From an archaeon (GTDB lineage Archaea; Hydrothermarchaeota; Hydrothermarchaeia; JALTZZ01; JALUTC01), in contig JALUTC010000090.1 of NCBI GenBank assembly GCA_027058345.1, positions 1-14,315 on the forward strand: a stretch of DNA of 14,315 nt, read 5' to 3'. Made by a program: the position numbers and the translations under genes. Shown piece by piece: positions 1 to 6,784 of this stretch. How positions within the stretch are numbered: the stretch's first letter is position 1; the number at the start of each line of letters is the position of its first letter. The notes below the pieces were generated by a model, which had not been told where the DNA came from, did not search any database, and worked only from the letters and a program-made list of their open reading frames with translations.

Positions 1-456
1 ACTATCTCCTTCCTTTATTATTAGGTCATACCCTGAAAGACCTCTAAGATAATATATTAGTACTTTTTTTATATCTTCAAGAAATACTCCTTTTCTATAG
101 CTTTTCTTTGTTTCCTTTGTATAAGATTGAAAGTATTTTCTACCACTATCAGTATCTTCCTTTAAAATCTTTATCCCATTTAATACCCATTCCTGAAACA
201 TTTTTTCACCTAAATCTCTGATAGCTTGTGGTGCATTCTTAAAGTAATAATAGCATGCATACTTATCTATCTGTGAAATTTCCTCAGCATATTTAAACAC
301 GATATCTAACTCTTTTTCTCTTAATTCCTTTAAATATTCTATCAAATCGGATACACTCTTTTCCCTTCCTAAAAACAGGCAATATTCCTTTACGTAATGT
401 TCTGCTATTGATTCAGAACCAAAAATCTTTATAAGTTTTTCTTTAATTTCCTTCAC
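1..456 (-). CDS. Partial protein running off the left edge; possibly NorD/CbbO-like N-terminal region
   Basis: An open frame of 152 codons reads from a GTG at 456 to the window edge with no stop, so the C-terminus is missing. A stop codon lies nine codons upstream of the GTG, no ATG occurs in between, and the first internal ATG is about 90 codons in, so GTG is the best start. The visible part is helical, charged and rich in Lys, Glu and aromatic residues, with no signal peptide or membrane segment. A segment around residues 90-115 (EWVLNGIKIL, then GRKYFQSYTK), followed by YYLRGLSGYDL, recalls the helical N-terminal repeats of NorD/CbbO proteins, which carry a C-terminal VWA domain and work with MoxR ATPases. 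That resemblance is weak and from memory; no VWA domain is visible here. The gene follows the Thi4-like gene by 33 bases on the same strand and is probably co-transcribed. That the frame is a real gene is fairly sure; the family is not. Confidence 0.6.
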   Translation of the reverse strand, partial: MKEIKEKLIKIFGSESIAEHYVKEYCLFLGREKSVSDLIEYLKELREKELDIVFKYAEEISQIDKYACYYYFKNAPQAIRDLGEKMFQEWVLNGIKILKEDTDSGRKYFQSYTKETKKSYRKGVFLEDIKKVLIYYLRGLSGYDLIIKEGDS

Positions 457-489
457 AATTATCTTTTTATTTAACCTTTTTTAAATTTT

Positions 490-1203
490 TTACTTAAAAC
501 TCAATTCCTCACTTATAATTTCGGCAACCCTTTTCCCAGACTCTATTAATGGTTCAACATTTATTCCAGGTTTTGGTAAATTGTACACTTCAGCAACGGA
601 AATTCCTGATAAGAATAATCCGTCGATTAATTTTCCAGTATATTCAACTATAGCCTTTGAATCATTCATCAGTATTGTCCTGGAACCTTTCCTTCTAATA
701 TCTAAATCTTTCTCTCTTTCTTCTAATATTTTAACCGTAACACAATCTATGCCCGTTGCATCTAAGAGGGCGTTTGCCTCGGATACATGTATATCTGAAC
801 CTATACTTAATAATGCGCCTGAAACTCTATCCTTACTAAATATCAAATCCAATATATTTACATCCAATAATAGGGTAACATTTCTATCGATTAATATCGA
901 TAGGAGTTTAATTGTCAACTCAAAATTTTCGATAAATATCTTTCCATCATATTCTTTGTATCCTACGTTTATATCGTTTAAAAAATCTATAACATTTTCT
1001 GATGCAACGAAAATTTTTCGACAATAACTTCTCGATTCCTCATCAAATCTAATGTATTTATCAACTACCGTCACATTATATCCAAGCTTTGATAACTCAT
1101 TGGCAGCAACTAATCCAGAAATTCCTGTTCCTATAACTAAAACATCGGGAGAGAGATACTTATAATAATTTTTAACAAGTTCATTATATTTTTCAATTAA
1201 CAT
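490..1203 (-). CDS. Degenerate Thi4 paralogue (FAD/NAD-binding, catalytic region lost)
   Basis: This 237-residue protein has the Thi4 fold signature: a Rossmann GTGISG at residues 25-30, an acidic end of strand 2 (VVDKY), a late LLDATG at 147-151, and a C-terminal GLFLSGISVAEVYNLPKPG block that aligns with the GLYVAGMAVATLYGLPRMG block of the Thi4 encoded just upstream. The Gly-rich loop of Thi4 is replaced by IRFDEESRSY (51-60). The SGLHVDP segment with the active-site His is deleted. The conserved RMGP is changed to KPGI. It is about 27 residues shorter than its neighbour. It probably still binds FAD or NAD but should not make the thiazole precursor by known Thi4 chemistry. It may be a regulatory or structural partner of Thi4, or a repurposed oxidoreductase. 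The start ATG is separated by one base from the stop of the zinc-finger gene upstream, so the genes are translated in series. The Thi4 relationship is confident; the function is unknown. Confidence 0.85.
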   Translation of the reverse strand: MLIEKYNELVKNYYKYLSPDVLVIGTGISGLVAANELSKLGYNVTVVDKYIRFDEESRSYCRKIFVASENVIDFLNDINVGYKEYDGKIFIENFELTIKLLSILIDRNVTLLLDVNILDLIFSKDRVSGALLSIGSDIHVSEANALLDATGIDCVTVKILEEREKDLDIRRKGSRTILMNDSKAIVEYTGKLIDGLFLSGISVAEVYNLPKPGINVEPLIESGKRVAEIISEELSFK

Positions 1204-1204
1204 A

Positions 1205-1357
1205 CTAAGGCAACTCGCTTATATTCTTCAGGTATTTATAACAATTTATACATAAGCCATGATAAATGTAACAATTCCTACATATTTTCTTGCAACATCT
1301 CCTACAAATATATGAGGCTATATTTCTGCGACAAATTTCACAAAAATGTTGTTTCAT
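1205..1357 (-). CDS. 50-residue Cys-rich zinc-finger microprotein
   Basis: A short ORF of 50 codons fills the gap between thi4 and its degenerate paralogue. Its ATG overlaps the thi4 stop as ATGA (1354-1357), and its TAG stop is followed after one base by the ATG of the next gene, which is the spacing expected of a real translated cistron. The protein has nine cysteines forming four CxxC pairs: C6/C9, C18/C21 (plus C22), C26/C29 and C36/C39, with His33 between the last two. The 8-residue gap between the first pairs and the 4-residue gap between the middle ones resemble B-box or RING-like cross-brace fingers, so two Zn(II) sites are likely. The remainder is basic (many Arg and Lys), consistent with binding to nucleic acid or to a protein partner. 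Thi4 needs Fe and sulfide, so a role as metal or sulfur adaptor is possible but is only inference. Confidence 0.8.
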   Translation of the reverse strand: MKQHFCEICRRNIASYICRRCCKKICRNCYIYHGLCINCYKYLKNISELP

Positions 1358-2148
1358 CTTATATCAGAACAAATTATTTCTGCAACCTTCTTACCTGATA
1401 ATAGCATTCCTCCAAATATTGGACCCATTCTAGGTAAGCCATAAAGCGTTGCAACTGCCATTCCTGCTACATATAAACCTGGTAAAACTCTTCCTGTCTT
1501 TTCCACGACAGCCTTCTCTGCATATCTTGCCATTGCAGATTTTTCGCCGATTAAGTTTATTCCAGCTTTTGGAACTTTTCTAGAAACTATCGATAAAACC
1601 TCTGCATCATGTCCAGTTGCATCAACAACGGCCTTTGCTTGAATGAAAAGAGGATCAACATGTAATCCAGACATTATTACCGAGGTCCATTGAATTGCAA
1701 CGCCAGTAATCCTCAATGGATTCTCCCTAAAAATTACATCTTCAACTGTAACGCCGTGAATTACCTTTGCACCAGAATCTATTGCACCAGTTGCAAGCTT
1801 TGCCATTAATTCAAATGAGTCGACAACATATAAATCCCTTTCCTCTGTTTCATAATATCTGACGTTAAAATCCTTTAATACTTCAATTGCTTCCTTTTCA
1901 ACAACGACTTTGTGAAATAGCATTCCTCCTCCTCCAAGCCCTCCTCCAAATGTTAACTTTCTCTCAAATATAATTGTCTTAAATCCTTTATCGGCGAGAT
2001 ATTTCGCAGCAGTTAACCCTGCAGGTCCTGCACCTACTATTATTACGTCAGCGTTGGTAAATGATGTCCAATCTTTCATTGAATGTTCCAGAATTAGTTT
2101 TGAAATTTTATGTTCAAAGAAGTCCTCATTTGATAAATTCCCACCCAT
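1354..2148 (-). CDS. thi4: Thiamine thiazole synthase, sulfide-dependent archaeal type (Thi4)
   Basis: Thi4 converts NAD and glycine into the adenylated thiazole carboxylate used for thiamine. The 264-residue protein has the expected length and order of motifs: Rossmann GAGPAG at 39-44, a Gly-rich loop FGGGLGGGG at 67-75, SGLHVDP at 160-166, VVDATGHDA at 174-182, and a C-terminal RMGPIFGGMLLSG block. In the yeast enzyme a Cys is sacrificed as sulfur donor; here the equivalent position is His163, as in the Methanocaldococcus jannaschii enzyme, which uses free sulfide with iron and is catalytic. This implies a sulfidic, anaerobic cytosol. The start at 2148 gives a normal N-terminus; no clear Shine-Dalgarno site precedes it. 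The gene follows the methyltransferase by 14 bases and overlaps the zinc-finger gene by 4. No other thiamine gene is in the window. Confidence 0.95.
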   Translation of the reverse strand: MGGNLSNEDFFEHKISKLILEHSMKDWTSFTNADVIIVGAGPAGLTAAKYLADKGFKTIIFERKLTFGGGLGGGGMLFHKVVVEKEAIEVLKDFNVRYYETEERDLYVVDSFELMAKLATGAIDSGAKVIHGVTVEDVIFRENPLRITGVAIQWTSVIMSGLHVDPLFIQAKAVVDATGHDAEVLSIVSRKVPKAGINLIGEKSAMARYAEKAVVEKTGRVLPGLYVAGMAVATLYGLPRMGPIFGGMLLSGKKVAEIICSDIR

Positions 2149-2162
2149 ATAAAAATATAAAA

Positions 2163-2783
2163 TTAATATAGAATAGATTTATATACTCTGTAACCAGCCC
2201 TTTTAGATAATATTTCCACGTTTCCAAAAGTTTCTTCCATTTTTCTCCTAACTATTTCCTTACCCTTTCTCACAACAACTTGCAAGGAACCATTCTTCTT
2301 CAAATGATTCTTTGCACCTTCTATTATTGCATATATAACAGACTTTCCAGCAGCTAGAGGAGGATTTGTTAAGATAGTATCAAACTTTTCACCCTTGACA
2401 GGTTCGTATAAATTTCCTCTTCTAACTTCAACCAAACCTTGAACTCTATTCCTAATAACATTTTCCTTAGCTAGCTTTATGGCCCTTTTATTTATATCTG
2501 TCATTATAACTTTACAATTATACACTTTTGCCATCGCAATACCTATAGGTCCATATCCACAACCTAAATCTAATACATATGAACCTCTTGATATATCTGC
2601 AGATTCAATCAATATTCTAGTACCTAAGTCTATTCTTTTGTATGAGAATACACCCTTGCATGTTATAAATTCGAACAGCTTTCCAAGTATCAATGTTCTT
2701 ATTATTCTATACTCAGGTGGACACTTTGGTTTTTCTGAGAAATAATGCTCAATATTTTCTATATTAATGTTGGACATAATCAT
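2163..2783 (-). CDS. MJ0882/RsmC-like class I SAM methyltransferase
   Basis: The 206-residue protein has a SAM-binding motif I, LDLGCGYGPIG, at 71-81, an acidic strand-2 end (MTDINKRA, about 94-101), and an NPPLAAGK motif at 140-147. An NPP(Y/L) motif is typical of enzymes that methylate amino groups of bases or glutamine, including the rRNA guanine-N2 enzymes RsmC/RlmG. Length, the N-terminal SEKPKCPPEYRIIRT region, GVFSYKRIDLGT and the C-terminal GYRVYKS match M. jannaschii MJ0882. The substrate is probably RNA but cannot be read from sequence. The N-terminus reads M-I-M, so translation could begin at 2783 or 2777. It is the first gene of the leftward unit, and its start is about 80 bases from the divergent response-regulator gene, so its promoter lies in that gap. 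Confidence 0.87.
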   Translation of the reverse strand: MIMSNINIENIEHYFSEKPKCPPEYRIIRTLILGKLFEFITCKGVFSYKRIDLGTRILIESADISRGSYVLDLGCGYGPIGIAMAKVYNCKVIMTDINKRAIKLAKENVIRNRVQGLVEVRRGNLYEPVKGEKFDTILTNPPLAAGKSVIYAIIEGAKNHLKKNGSLQVVVRKGKEIVRRKMEETFGNVEILSKRAGYRVYKSILY

Positions 2784-2866
2784 TTATAATTAATTAACAT
2801 TGTTTCTCAAAAAGATTATTATGCAAACATAACAATTTAATCTTGCAATTGTATTATTTTAATATT
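2784..2866. promoter_or_regulatory. Divergent intergenic promoter region
   Basis: This very AT-rich gap separates the starts of the leftward methyltransferase/thi4 unit and the rightward response-regulator gene, so it must carry promoters for both. No Shine-Dalgarno sequence precedes the ATG at 2867, which suggests a leaderless transcript. A TTTAATC element at about 2836-2842 lies at the right distance to act as its TATA-like box, but it is a weak match. Confidence 0.4.
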
Positions 2867-3247
2867 ATGGTAAAAATTTTAGTTGTTGACGATGAAGTTG
2901 ATATAACTGATACATTAAAAATTTTACTTGAAAGAAGAGGGTTTGAAGTTATAACTGCGAATTCAGGGAAGGAGGCGTTGGAAAAGGTAAAGAAAGAGAA
3001 GCCAGATGTCGTATTGTTGGATGTAATGATGCCTGATATGTCTGGTTGGGACGTTTGCAAAAAGATTAAGGAAGATAATGAAACAAAAGACATCCCAGTT
3101 ATCATGCTTACAATATTGTTTGGAGAGGAAGAGAGAAAAAAGAGTTTTGAAGTAAAGGCAGATGCTCATATAGAAAAACCTATAATAATTGATAGAATAA
3201 TAGGCGTGATAAATTGGGTGTTGAAGTATAAAAAGAGAATAAAGTGA
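2867..3247 (+). CDS. Stand-alone CheY-like receiver domain response regulator
   Basis: Read from ATG 2867, the 126-residue product is a single receiver domain with all canonical residues: acidic pair D8/D9, phospho-acceptor D52 in VVLLDVMMPDMSG, T82 and K104. It should accept phosphate from a histidine kinase that is not encoded here. There is no DNA-binding or enzymatic output domain, so it must act by protein contact, plausibly on the ATPase encoded next. An upstream in-frame TTG at 2843 would add eight residues (MQLYYFNI) before the standard MVKILVVDDE start; this is rejected because receiver domains begin at that strand. The family is certain; the pathway is unknown. Confidence 0.93.
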   Translation: MVKILVVDDEVDITDTLKILLERRGFEVITANSGKEALEKVKKEKPDVVLLDVMMPDMSGWDVCKKIKEDNETKDIPVIMLTILFGEEERKKSFEVKADAHIEKPIIIDRIIGVINWVLKYKKRIK

Positions 3248-3280
3248 TTGATATGTAGATAATGAAGTAGGTATATGTTC

Positions 3281-3303
3281 GGAAATATAACATATATTAA
3301 ACT
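3281..3303 (+). promoter_or_regulatory. Probable archaeal TATA/BRE promoter for the ATPase gene
   Basis: A purine-rich GGAAA followed by an AT run containing TATATTAAA (about 3293-3301) is centred about 30 bases before the ATG at 3327. That is the spacing expected for a leaderless archaeal transcript, and no Shine-Dalgarno sequence is present before this ATG. Confidence 0.4.
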
Positions 3304-3326
3304 TATCATCCCTTATATCTTAACTT

Positions 3327-4001
3327 ATGTTAGAAAAATTAATAGGTAAAATACCAATAGACTATTTTTCACTCGTAATTGTAGGACCTCCATTTTCTGG
3401 AAAAAGAGAATTCTTAATCAAAGAGACAGTGGATAATTCTAATAGATTTCAAATAATATATGTGACATTAGAGGAAACCCCAAAATATATTTATGAAAGG
3501 TTATATAAATTGAAAGCCAATATTAATAATATATTTATAATTGATGCCTCTCCATGGTCTGGAGTTGAGAGGGTTGATTGGATTAAGGAGACAAGAGCTA
3601 AGGTAGTGACATCTTCGATATCAAATTTGTTCAAGTTAAATAACGATATCGAATCAATAATGAGATTAATGAAAAAGCCTATTATGTTAATCGTTGATAA
3701 TCTTTCAACACTCTTCATTAAACATAATCAAGAGTCAGTTTTTAACTTTATTGACCATTTAAATTCTCGAGTGAAGATGAATTATGGTCGAATATATTAT
3801 TCGTTACATGACGACATTCATGAACCAACAATTATCAAAAGAGTGATTTATATGTGTGATGCTCACGTCAAAATACAATACGAAGAGACAGAGGAAGGGG
3901 TTATAAGAAGAATTAAACTCGTAAACTTTAGAAGGTATATAATACCTACTTCATGGAAAAATTTTGTAATTACTGAAGATGAAGGATTCAAAATCGTATG
4001 A
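3327..4001 (+). CDS. Small KaiC/RAD55-like RecA-superfamily ATPase with variant Walker A
   Basis: The 224-residue protein has a RecA/KaiC core: a Walker A-like GPPFSGKRE at 20-28, YVTLEETPKYIYERL at 45-59 (matching the KaiC-type sFEEsp segment that carries the catalytic Glu pair), and a hydrophobic Walker B, IMLIVDNLSTL, at 119-129. The Walker A residue that coordinates Mg, normally Ser or Thr after GK, is Arg27, so ATP turnover may be impaired or altered. No DNA-recombinase N-terminal domain is present. Archaea often place such ATPases beside receiver-domain genes, and here the partner gene is 79 bases upstream on the same strand. The 3' end overlaps the following lipid kinase gene by 23 bases, which points to co-translation. 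The KaiC-like assignment is reasonably sure; the role, perhaps signal transduction, is inferred. An ArlH-like archaellum ATPase was considered, but no other archaellum gene is present. Confidence 0.75.
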   Translation: MLEKLIGKIPIDYFSLVIVGPPFSGKREFLIKETVDNSNRFQIIYVTLEETPKYIYERLYKLKANINNIFIIDASPWSGVERVDWIKETRAKVVTSSISNLFKLNNDIESIMRLMKKPIMLIVDNLSTLFIKHNQESVFNFIDHLNSRVKMNYGRIYYSLHDDIHEPTIIKRVIYMCDAHVKIQYEETEEGVIRRIKLVNFRRYIIPTSWKNFVITEDEGFKIV

Positions 4002-4566
4002 TATAGAAATTAGAAGAAAACTTGTACATATTTCTGGAGCCTTCCTATCGATTGCTTTTATATTGATTTATGATAAATTAATCATAACTCTTTCACTAAT
4101 TATAATCATTATAATTCTTCTTGTAATCTCTGGAATGTATAAAAAATATGGAGCTTTTAAGTTCATAGAATTGTTTGAGAGAAAGTCTGACCTAGAAACA
4201 TTCCCAACAAAAGGTGCAATGTTTTTCTTCCTTGGAATATTAATAGTTGCAATAATTTCAAATGTTGAAACACTCGTAATTTCAACACTAATATTAAGTA
4301 TTTCTGATGGATTATCAACAATAATAGGAAAATTTTTTGGCAGAATGCCTTTACCATATAATAAGAGAAAAACATTGGAAGGAAGTCTCACATTCTTTAT
4401 AACATCGTTCCTAATATTTTACATATTTTTAAAAGATATTATTATATCCTTCATATTTTCCTCAATAGTAACCTTACTCGAAAGTCTAAATTTGAAGATA
4501 AACGATAATTTCATAATTCCTATAAGTGTTATGCTTTTATTAGAAATGAAGCATAAACTATTGTAG
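3979..4566 (+). CDS. Membrane CTP-dependent lipid kinase, SEC59/DGK1/VTE5 family
   Basis: The 195-residue, strongly hydrophobic protein has about six membrane segments (roughly 19-34, 35-52, 78-96, 97-115, 137-153 and 154-170). It carries the marks of the dolichol/phytol/diacylglycerol kinase family: RRKLVHISG at 12-20, ISDGLSTIIGKFFG at 108-121, KTLEGS at 131-136, and a late E168 with ND-N-P (175-181), matching the family's E...DDN..iP end. Members phosphorylate an isoprenoid or glycerolipid alcohol, usually with CTP. In an archaeon the substrate could be dolichol, geranylgeraniol or an archaeal glycerolipid; sequence does not decide. The ATG at 3979 lies inside the ATPase gene, with a 23-base overlap in another frame. 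It ends 7 bases from the stop of the convergent methyltransferase gene. Confidence 0.85.
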   Translation: MKDSKSYDIEIRRKLVHISGAFLSIAFILIYDKLIITLSLIIIIIILLVISGMYKKYGAFKFIELFERKSDLETFPTKGAMFFFLGILIVAIISNVETLVISTLILSISDGLSTIIGKFFGRMPLPYNKRKTLEGSLTFFITSFLIFYIFLKDIIISFIFSSIVTLLESLNLKINDNFIIPISVMLLLEMKHKLL

Positions 4567-4573
4567 TTATCTA

Positions 4574-5305
4574 TTAACAATTCTTTTCACAAACTATCCC
4601 TATATATTCTGATAAAAAAGATATTGGAACAAAAAATAAGATGCCATTCTTATTCAATCCATATATTTTCAAGACTTTAAACCCATTCATATTCAATACC
4701 TTTATAATCTCATACAACGAATAAAATCTAGTCCATACTCTATATCTCTTACCAAATATATATCTATGAATATACCCCTCTCCCTTAATAATCGATCTCA
4801 ATACCTTCCTAATACTCAATCTTTTTATATTATTAATTATATAAAATATATTATATTTATTTGCAACCGTAAATATAAATAATCCTCCCTTTTTTAATAC
4901 CCTGAAAATTTCTTTCACAGAATTCACAATGTTACAATGATTTAATGCACCAAATATTGAGACAACAATATCGATCGAAGAATCTTTAAATGGCAATTTC
5001 TCAGCATCTGCAAGGACGCATATTGATTTTGTATTCTTCTTAAACTCTAATAATAAGCTTTTCGAAATATCTAAACCTATAACCTTCCCATACCTGGCCA
5101 TCTTGTAAAAATGATATCCATCACCACAACCAATATCTAAAATAATCTTGGACTTCCTCATTTCACTCAGAATAATCTTCCTTTCTAAATTTCTCATTCT
5201 TGTTTTGTATAAATCCTTATATATACTTCCTAATGCCTCGTAATACCTTTTTATACTTAACTTCCTATAATCTATTACCACAAAAATTTCTAAGTAAATT
5301 AACAT
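4574..5305 (-). CDS. Class I SAM-dependent methyltransferase (Methyltransf_11 type)
   Basis: The 243-residue protein has SAM motif I, LDIGCGDG, at 56-63, acidic strand-2 residue D79 in VIGLDIS, ADAEKLPF at 99-106 (the adenine-contacting motif), and LKKGGLFIFTVAN near 137-149. This is the arrangement of MenG/UbiE/Trm9-type enzymes, which methylate small molecules, lipids or tRNA wobble bases. The N-terminal segment (YYEALGSIYKDLYKTR) is also typical. The substrate is not evident. The start at ATG 5305 is not backed by a Shine-Dalgarno sequence; an in-frame GTG at 5281 would remove eight hydrophobic residues and is a fair alternative. The gene converges on the lipid kinase and diverges from the radical SAM gene with only 39 bases between starts. 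Confidence 0.85.
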   Translation of the reverse strand: MLIYLEIFVVIDYRKLSIKRYYEALGSIYKDLYKTRMRNLERKIILSEMRKSKIILDIGCGDGYHFYKMARYGKVIGLDISKSLLLEFKKNTKSICVLADAEKLPFKDSSIDIVVSIFGALNHCNIVNSVKEIFRVLKKGGLFIFTVANKYNIFYIINNIKRLSIRKVLRSIIKGEGYIHRYIFGKRYRVWTRFYSLYEIIKVLNMNGFKVLKIYGLNKNGILFFVPISFLSEYIGIVCEKNC

Positions 5306-5344
5306 GCTTAGATTTTTCTCAAAGATAAATTTAATCTATATATT
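5306..5344. promoter_or_regulatory. Compact divergent promoter region
   Basis: Only 39 AT-rich bases separate the starts of the leftward methyltransferase and the rightward radical SAM gene. Core promoter elements must overlap each other or the gene starts, so the two genes may interfere or be co-controlled. An AAATTTAAT element at about 5328-5336 is the best TATA-like run, but it is too close to the ATG at 5345 for that start to be leaderless. No Shine-Dalgarno sequence is seen. Confidence 0.3.
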
Positions 5345-6784
5345 ATGGCAAGTGTAAATACAATCTTATTATTTAATTTTATTGCAAACAACTTTATCAT
5401 AAGAAACTTCTTAAAAAGCTTAAACCAATATTGCGAGAACGATAAAGGAAATAGATTAGAAATATGCTTAGAACTATATACTGGTGTTAGAAAAAACTCC
5501 TGCATTAAGTGTAAAATGTACTACAAAATGGTTAAATATTTTATAAAAATTGCTTCTATATCTTTTGGTGCAAAGGAAGAAGAAATAAAGGAAAGGTTTA
5601 AAGATAGATATTGGAGAAGAGGCTTAGCATCAGTTATAAAGGGTATTGCATTGTTCGGTGTTACAAAACCGTTTACACCAGGAGCTCCCTTCCAAATTGT
5701 CTGGAATATAACAAGGAGATGTAATTTAAAATGTAAACATTGCTACGAAGATGCTGGTAAGAATGATTTCGAATTAAATACAAAGGATGCAAAAAGAGTC
5801 ATCGATATTCTATCAAGAGCTGGAGTTGTTATATTGGCATTTTCCGGCGGAGAACCATTGATTAGAGAAGATATATACGAATTGATTAATTACGCATCAA
5901 AAAAAGGTATATATACTGCGATTGCAACAAATGGAACATTACTGACAAAGAAAAATGTTGAAAGGTTAAAAAATGCAGGATTGGGTTTTGTTCAAATTAG
6001 TCTGGATGGTTTGAAAGAATTTCACGAAGAATTCAGAGGTGTAAAAGGGATTTACGAAAAAATATTGGAAGGAATTAAGAATTGTGTTGAAGCAGGGTTA
6101 TTCACAGAAATTGCAACAACCGTTACAAAAATGAACTTAAACCAAATACCAAAAATAATCGAACTTGCAGATAAATTAAAGGTTAATTGGGTAATGCTCT
6201 ACAATTTCGTACCTGTAGGGAGAGGTAAAGCAATTTTAGAAGTGGATTTAGAACCTGAAGAAAGGGAAGAATTGTTGAGATATGCATTTGAAGAAACAAA
6301 TAAGAGGAAAAATATCGAAATTTTATCAACAGCTCCACAATATGCAAGAGTCGCATTACAATGTGTAGGTGAAGGTATAATTCCAACACATTTCTATAAT
6401 CCAAACCTAAAAGGTAGATTGAAATCCTTAGCAGAATTCATCGGAGGCTGTGGTGCTGGAAGATTTTACCTTGCATTAGAACCAAATGGTGACATATATC
6501 CATGCGTTTTCTTCCCTAGGAGCAATAAATATAGAATAGGAAATATTCTGGAAGATGATTTCGAATCCTTATGGATTAACAACGATATATTAAAAGAGTT
6601 AAGGAATAAAGATATATTAAAAGGAAGCTGTGGCACATGCAATTATAGATACTATTGCGGAGGATGTAGAGCGAGAGCTGTTGGTTACTTCAATGATCAT
6701 TTAGCACCAGATCCAGGATGCATAAATAATAAAAGATACTGGGAAGAATTAAAAAGCAAAATATTTGTCAAAACTGTTACTTAA
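5345..6784 (+). CDS. Radical SAM/SPASM protein with Cys-containing N-terminal extension
   Basis: The 479-residue protein has a radical SAM core beginning at about residue 115. The cluster motif CNLKCKHC gives C126, C130 and C133, the GGEP loop is at 168-171, and ATNGTLL at 193-200 and ISLDG at 218-222 follow. The C-terminal SPASM region has C369, C387, C429, C432, C438, C441 and C459, enough for auxiliary [4Fe-4S] clusters, with the typical GRFYLALEPNGDIYPC and CGGCRARA segments. It resembles the AhbC/AhbD heme and PqqE-like maturase families, but the substrate cannot be deduced. The first 110 residues form an extra domain with C30, C41, C53 and C56, followed by RYWRRGLASVIKGIA and VTKPFTPGAPF. 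No peptide substrate gene is evident nearby. Its stop overlaps the convergent hdrB stop by 8 bases, and it may modify a cofactor or protein used by the same metabolism; that is inference. Confidence 0.9.
   Translation: MASVNTILLFNFIANNFIIRNFLKSLNQYCENDKGNRLEICLELYTGVRKNSCIKCKMYYKMVKYFIKIASISFGAKEEEIKERFKDRYWRRGLASVIKGIALFGVTKPFTPGAPFQIVWNITRRCNLKCKHCYEDAGKNDFELNTKDAKRVIDILSRAGVVILAFSGGEPLIREDIYELINYASKKGIYTAIATNGTLLTKKNVERLKNAGLGFVQISLDGLKEFHEEFRGVKGIYEKILEGIKNCVEAGLFTEIATTVTKMNLNQIPKIIELADKLKVNWVMLYNFVPVGRGKAILEVDLEPEEREELLRYAFEETNKRKNIEILSTAPQYARVALQCVGEGIIPTHFYNPNLKGRLKSLAEFIGGCGAGRFYLALEPNGDIYPCVFFPRSNKYRIGNILEDDFESLWINNDILKELRNKDILKGSCGTCNYRYYCGGCRARAVGYFNDHLAPDPGCINNKRYWEELKSKIFVKTVT

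Noticed and set aside
2843..2866. TTG start that would extend the receiver protein by eight residues
   Set aside because: The receiver fold begins at MVKILVVDDE (ATG 2867). The extra residues are AT-driven sequence and overlap the promoter zone.
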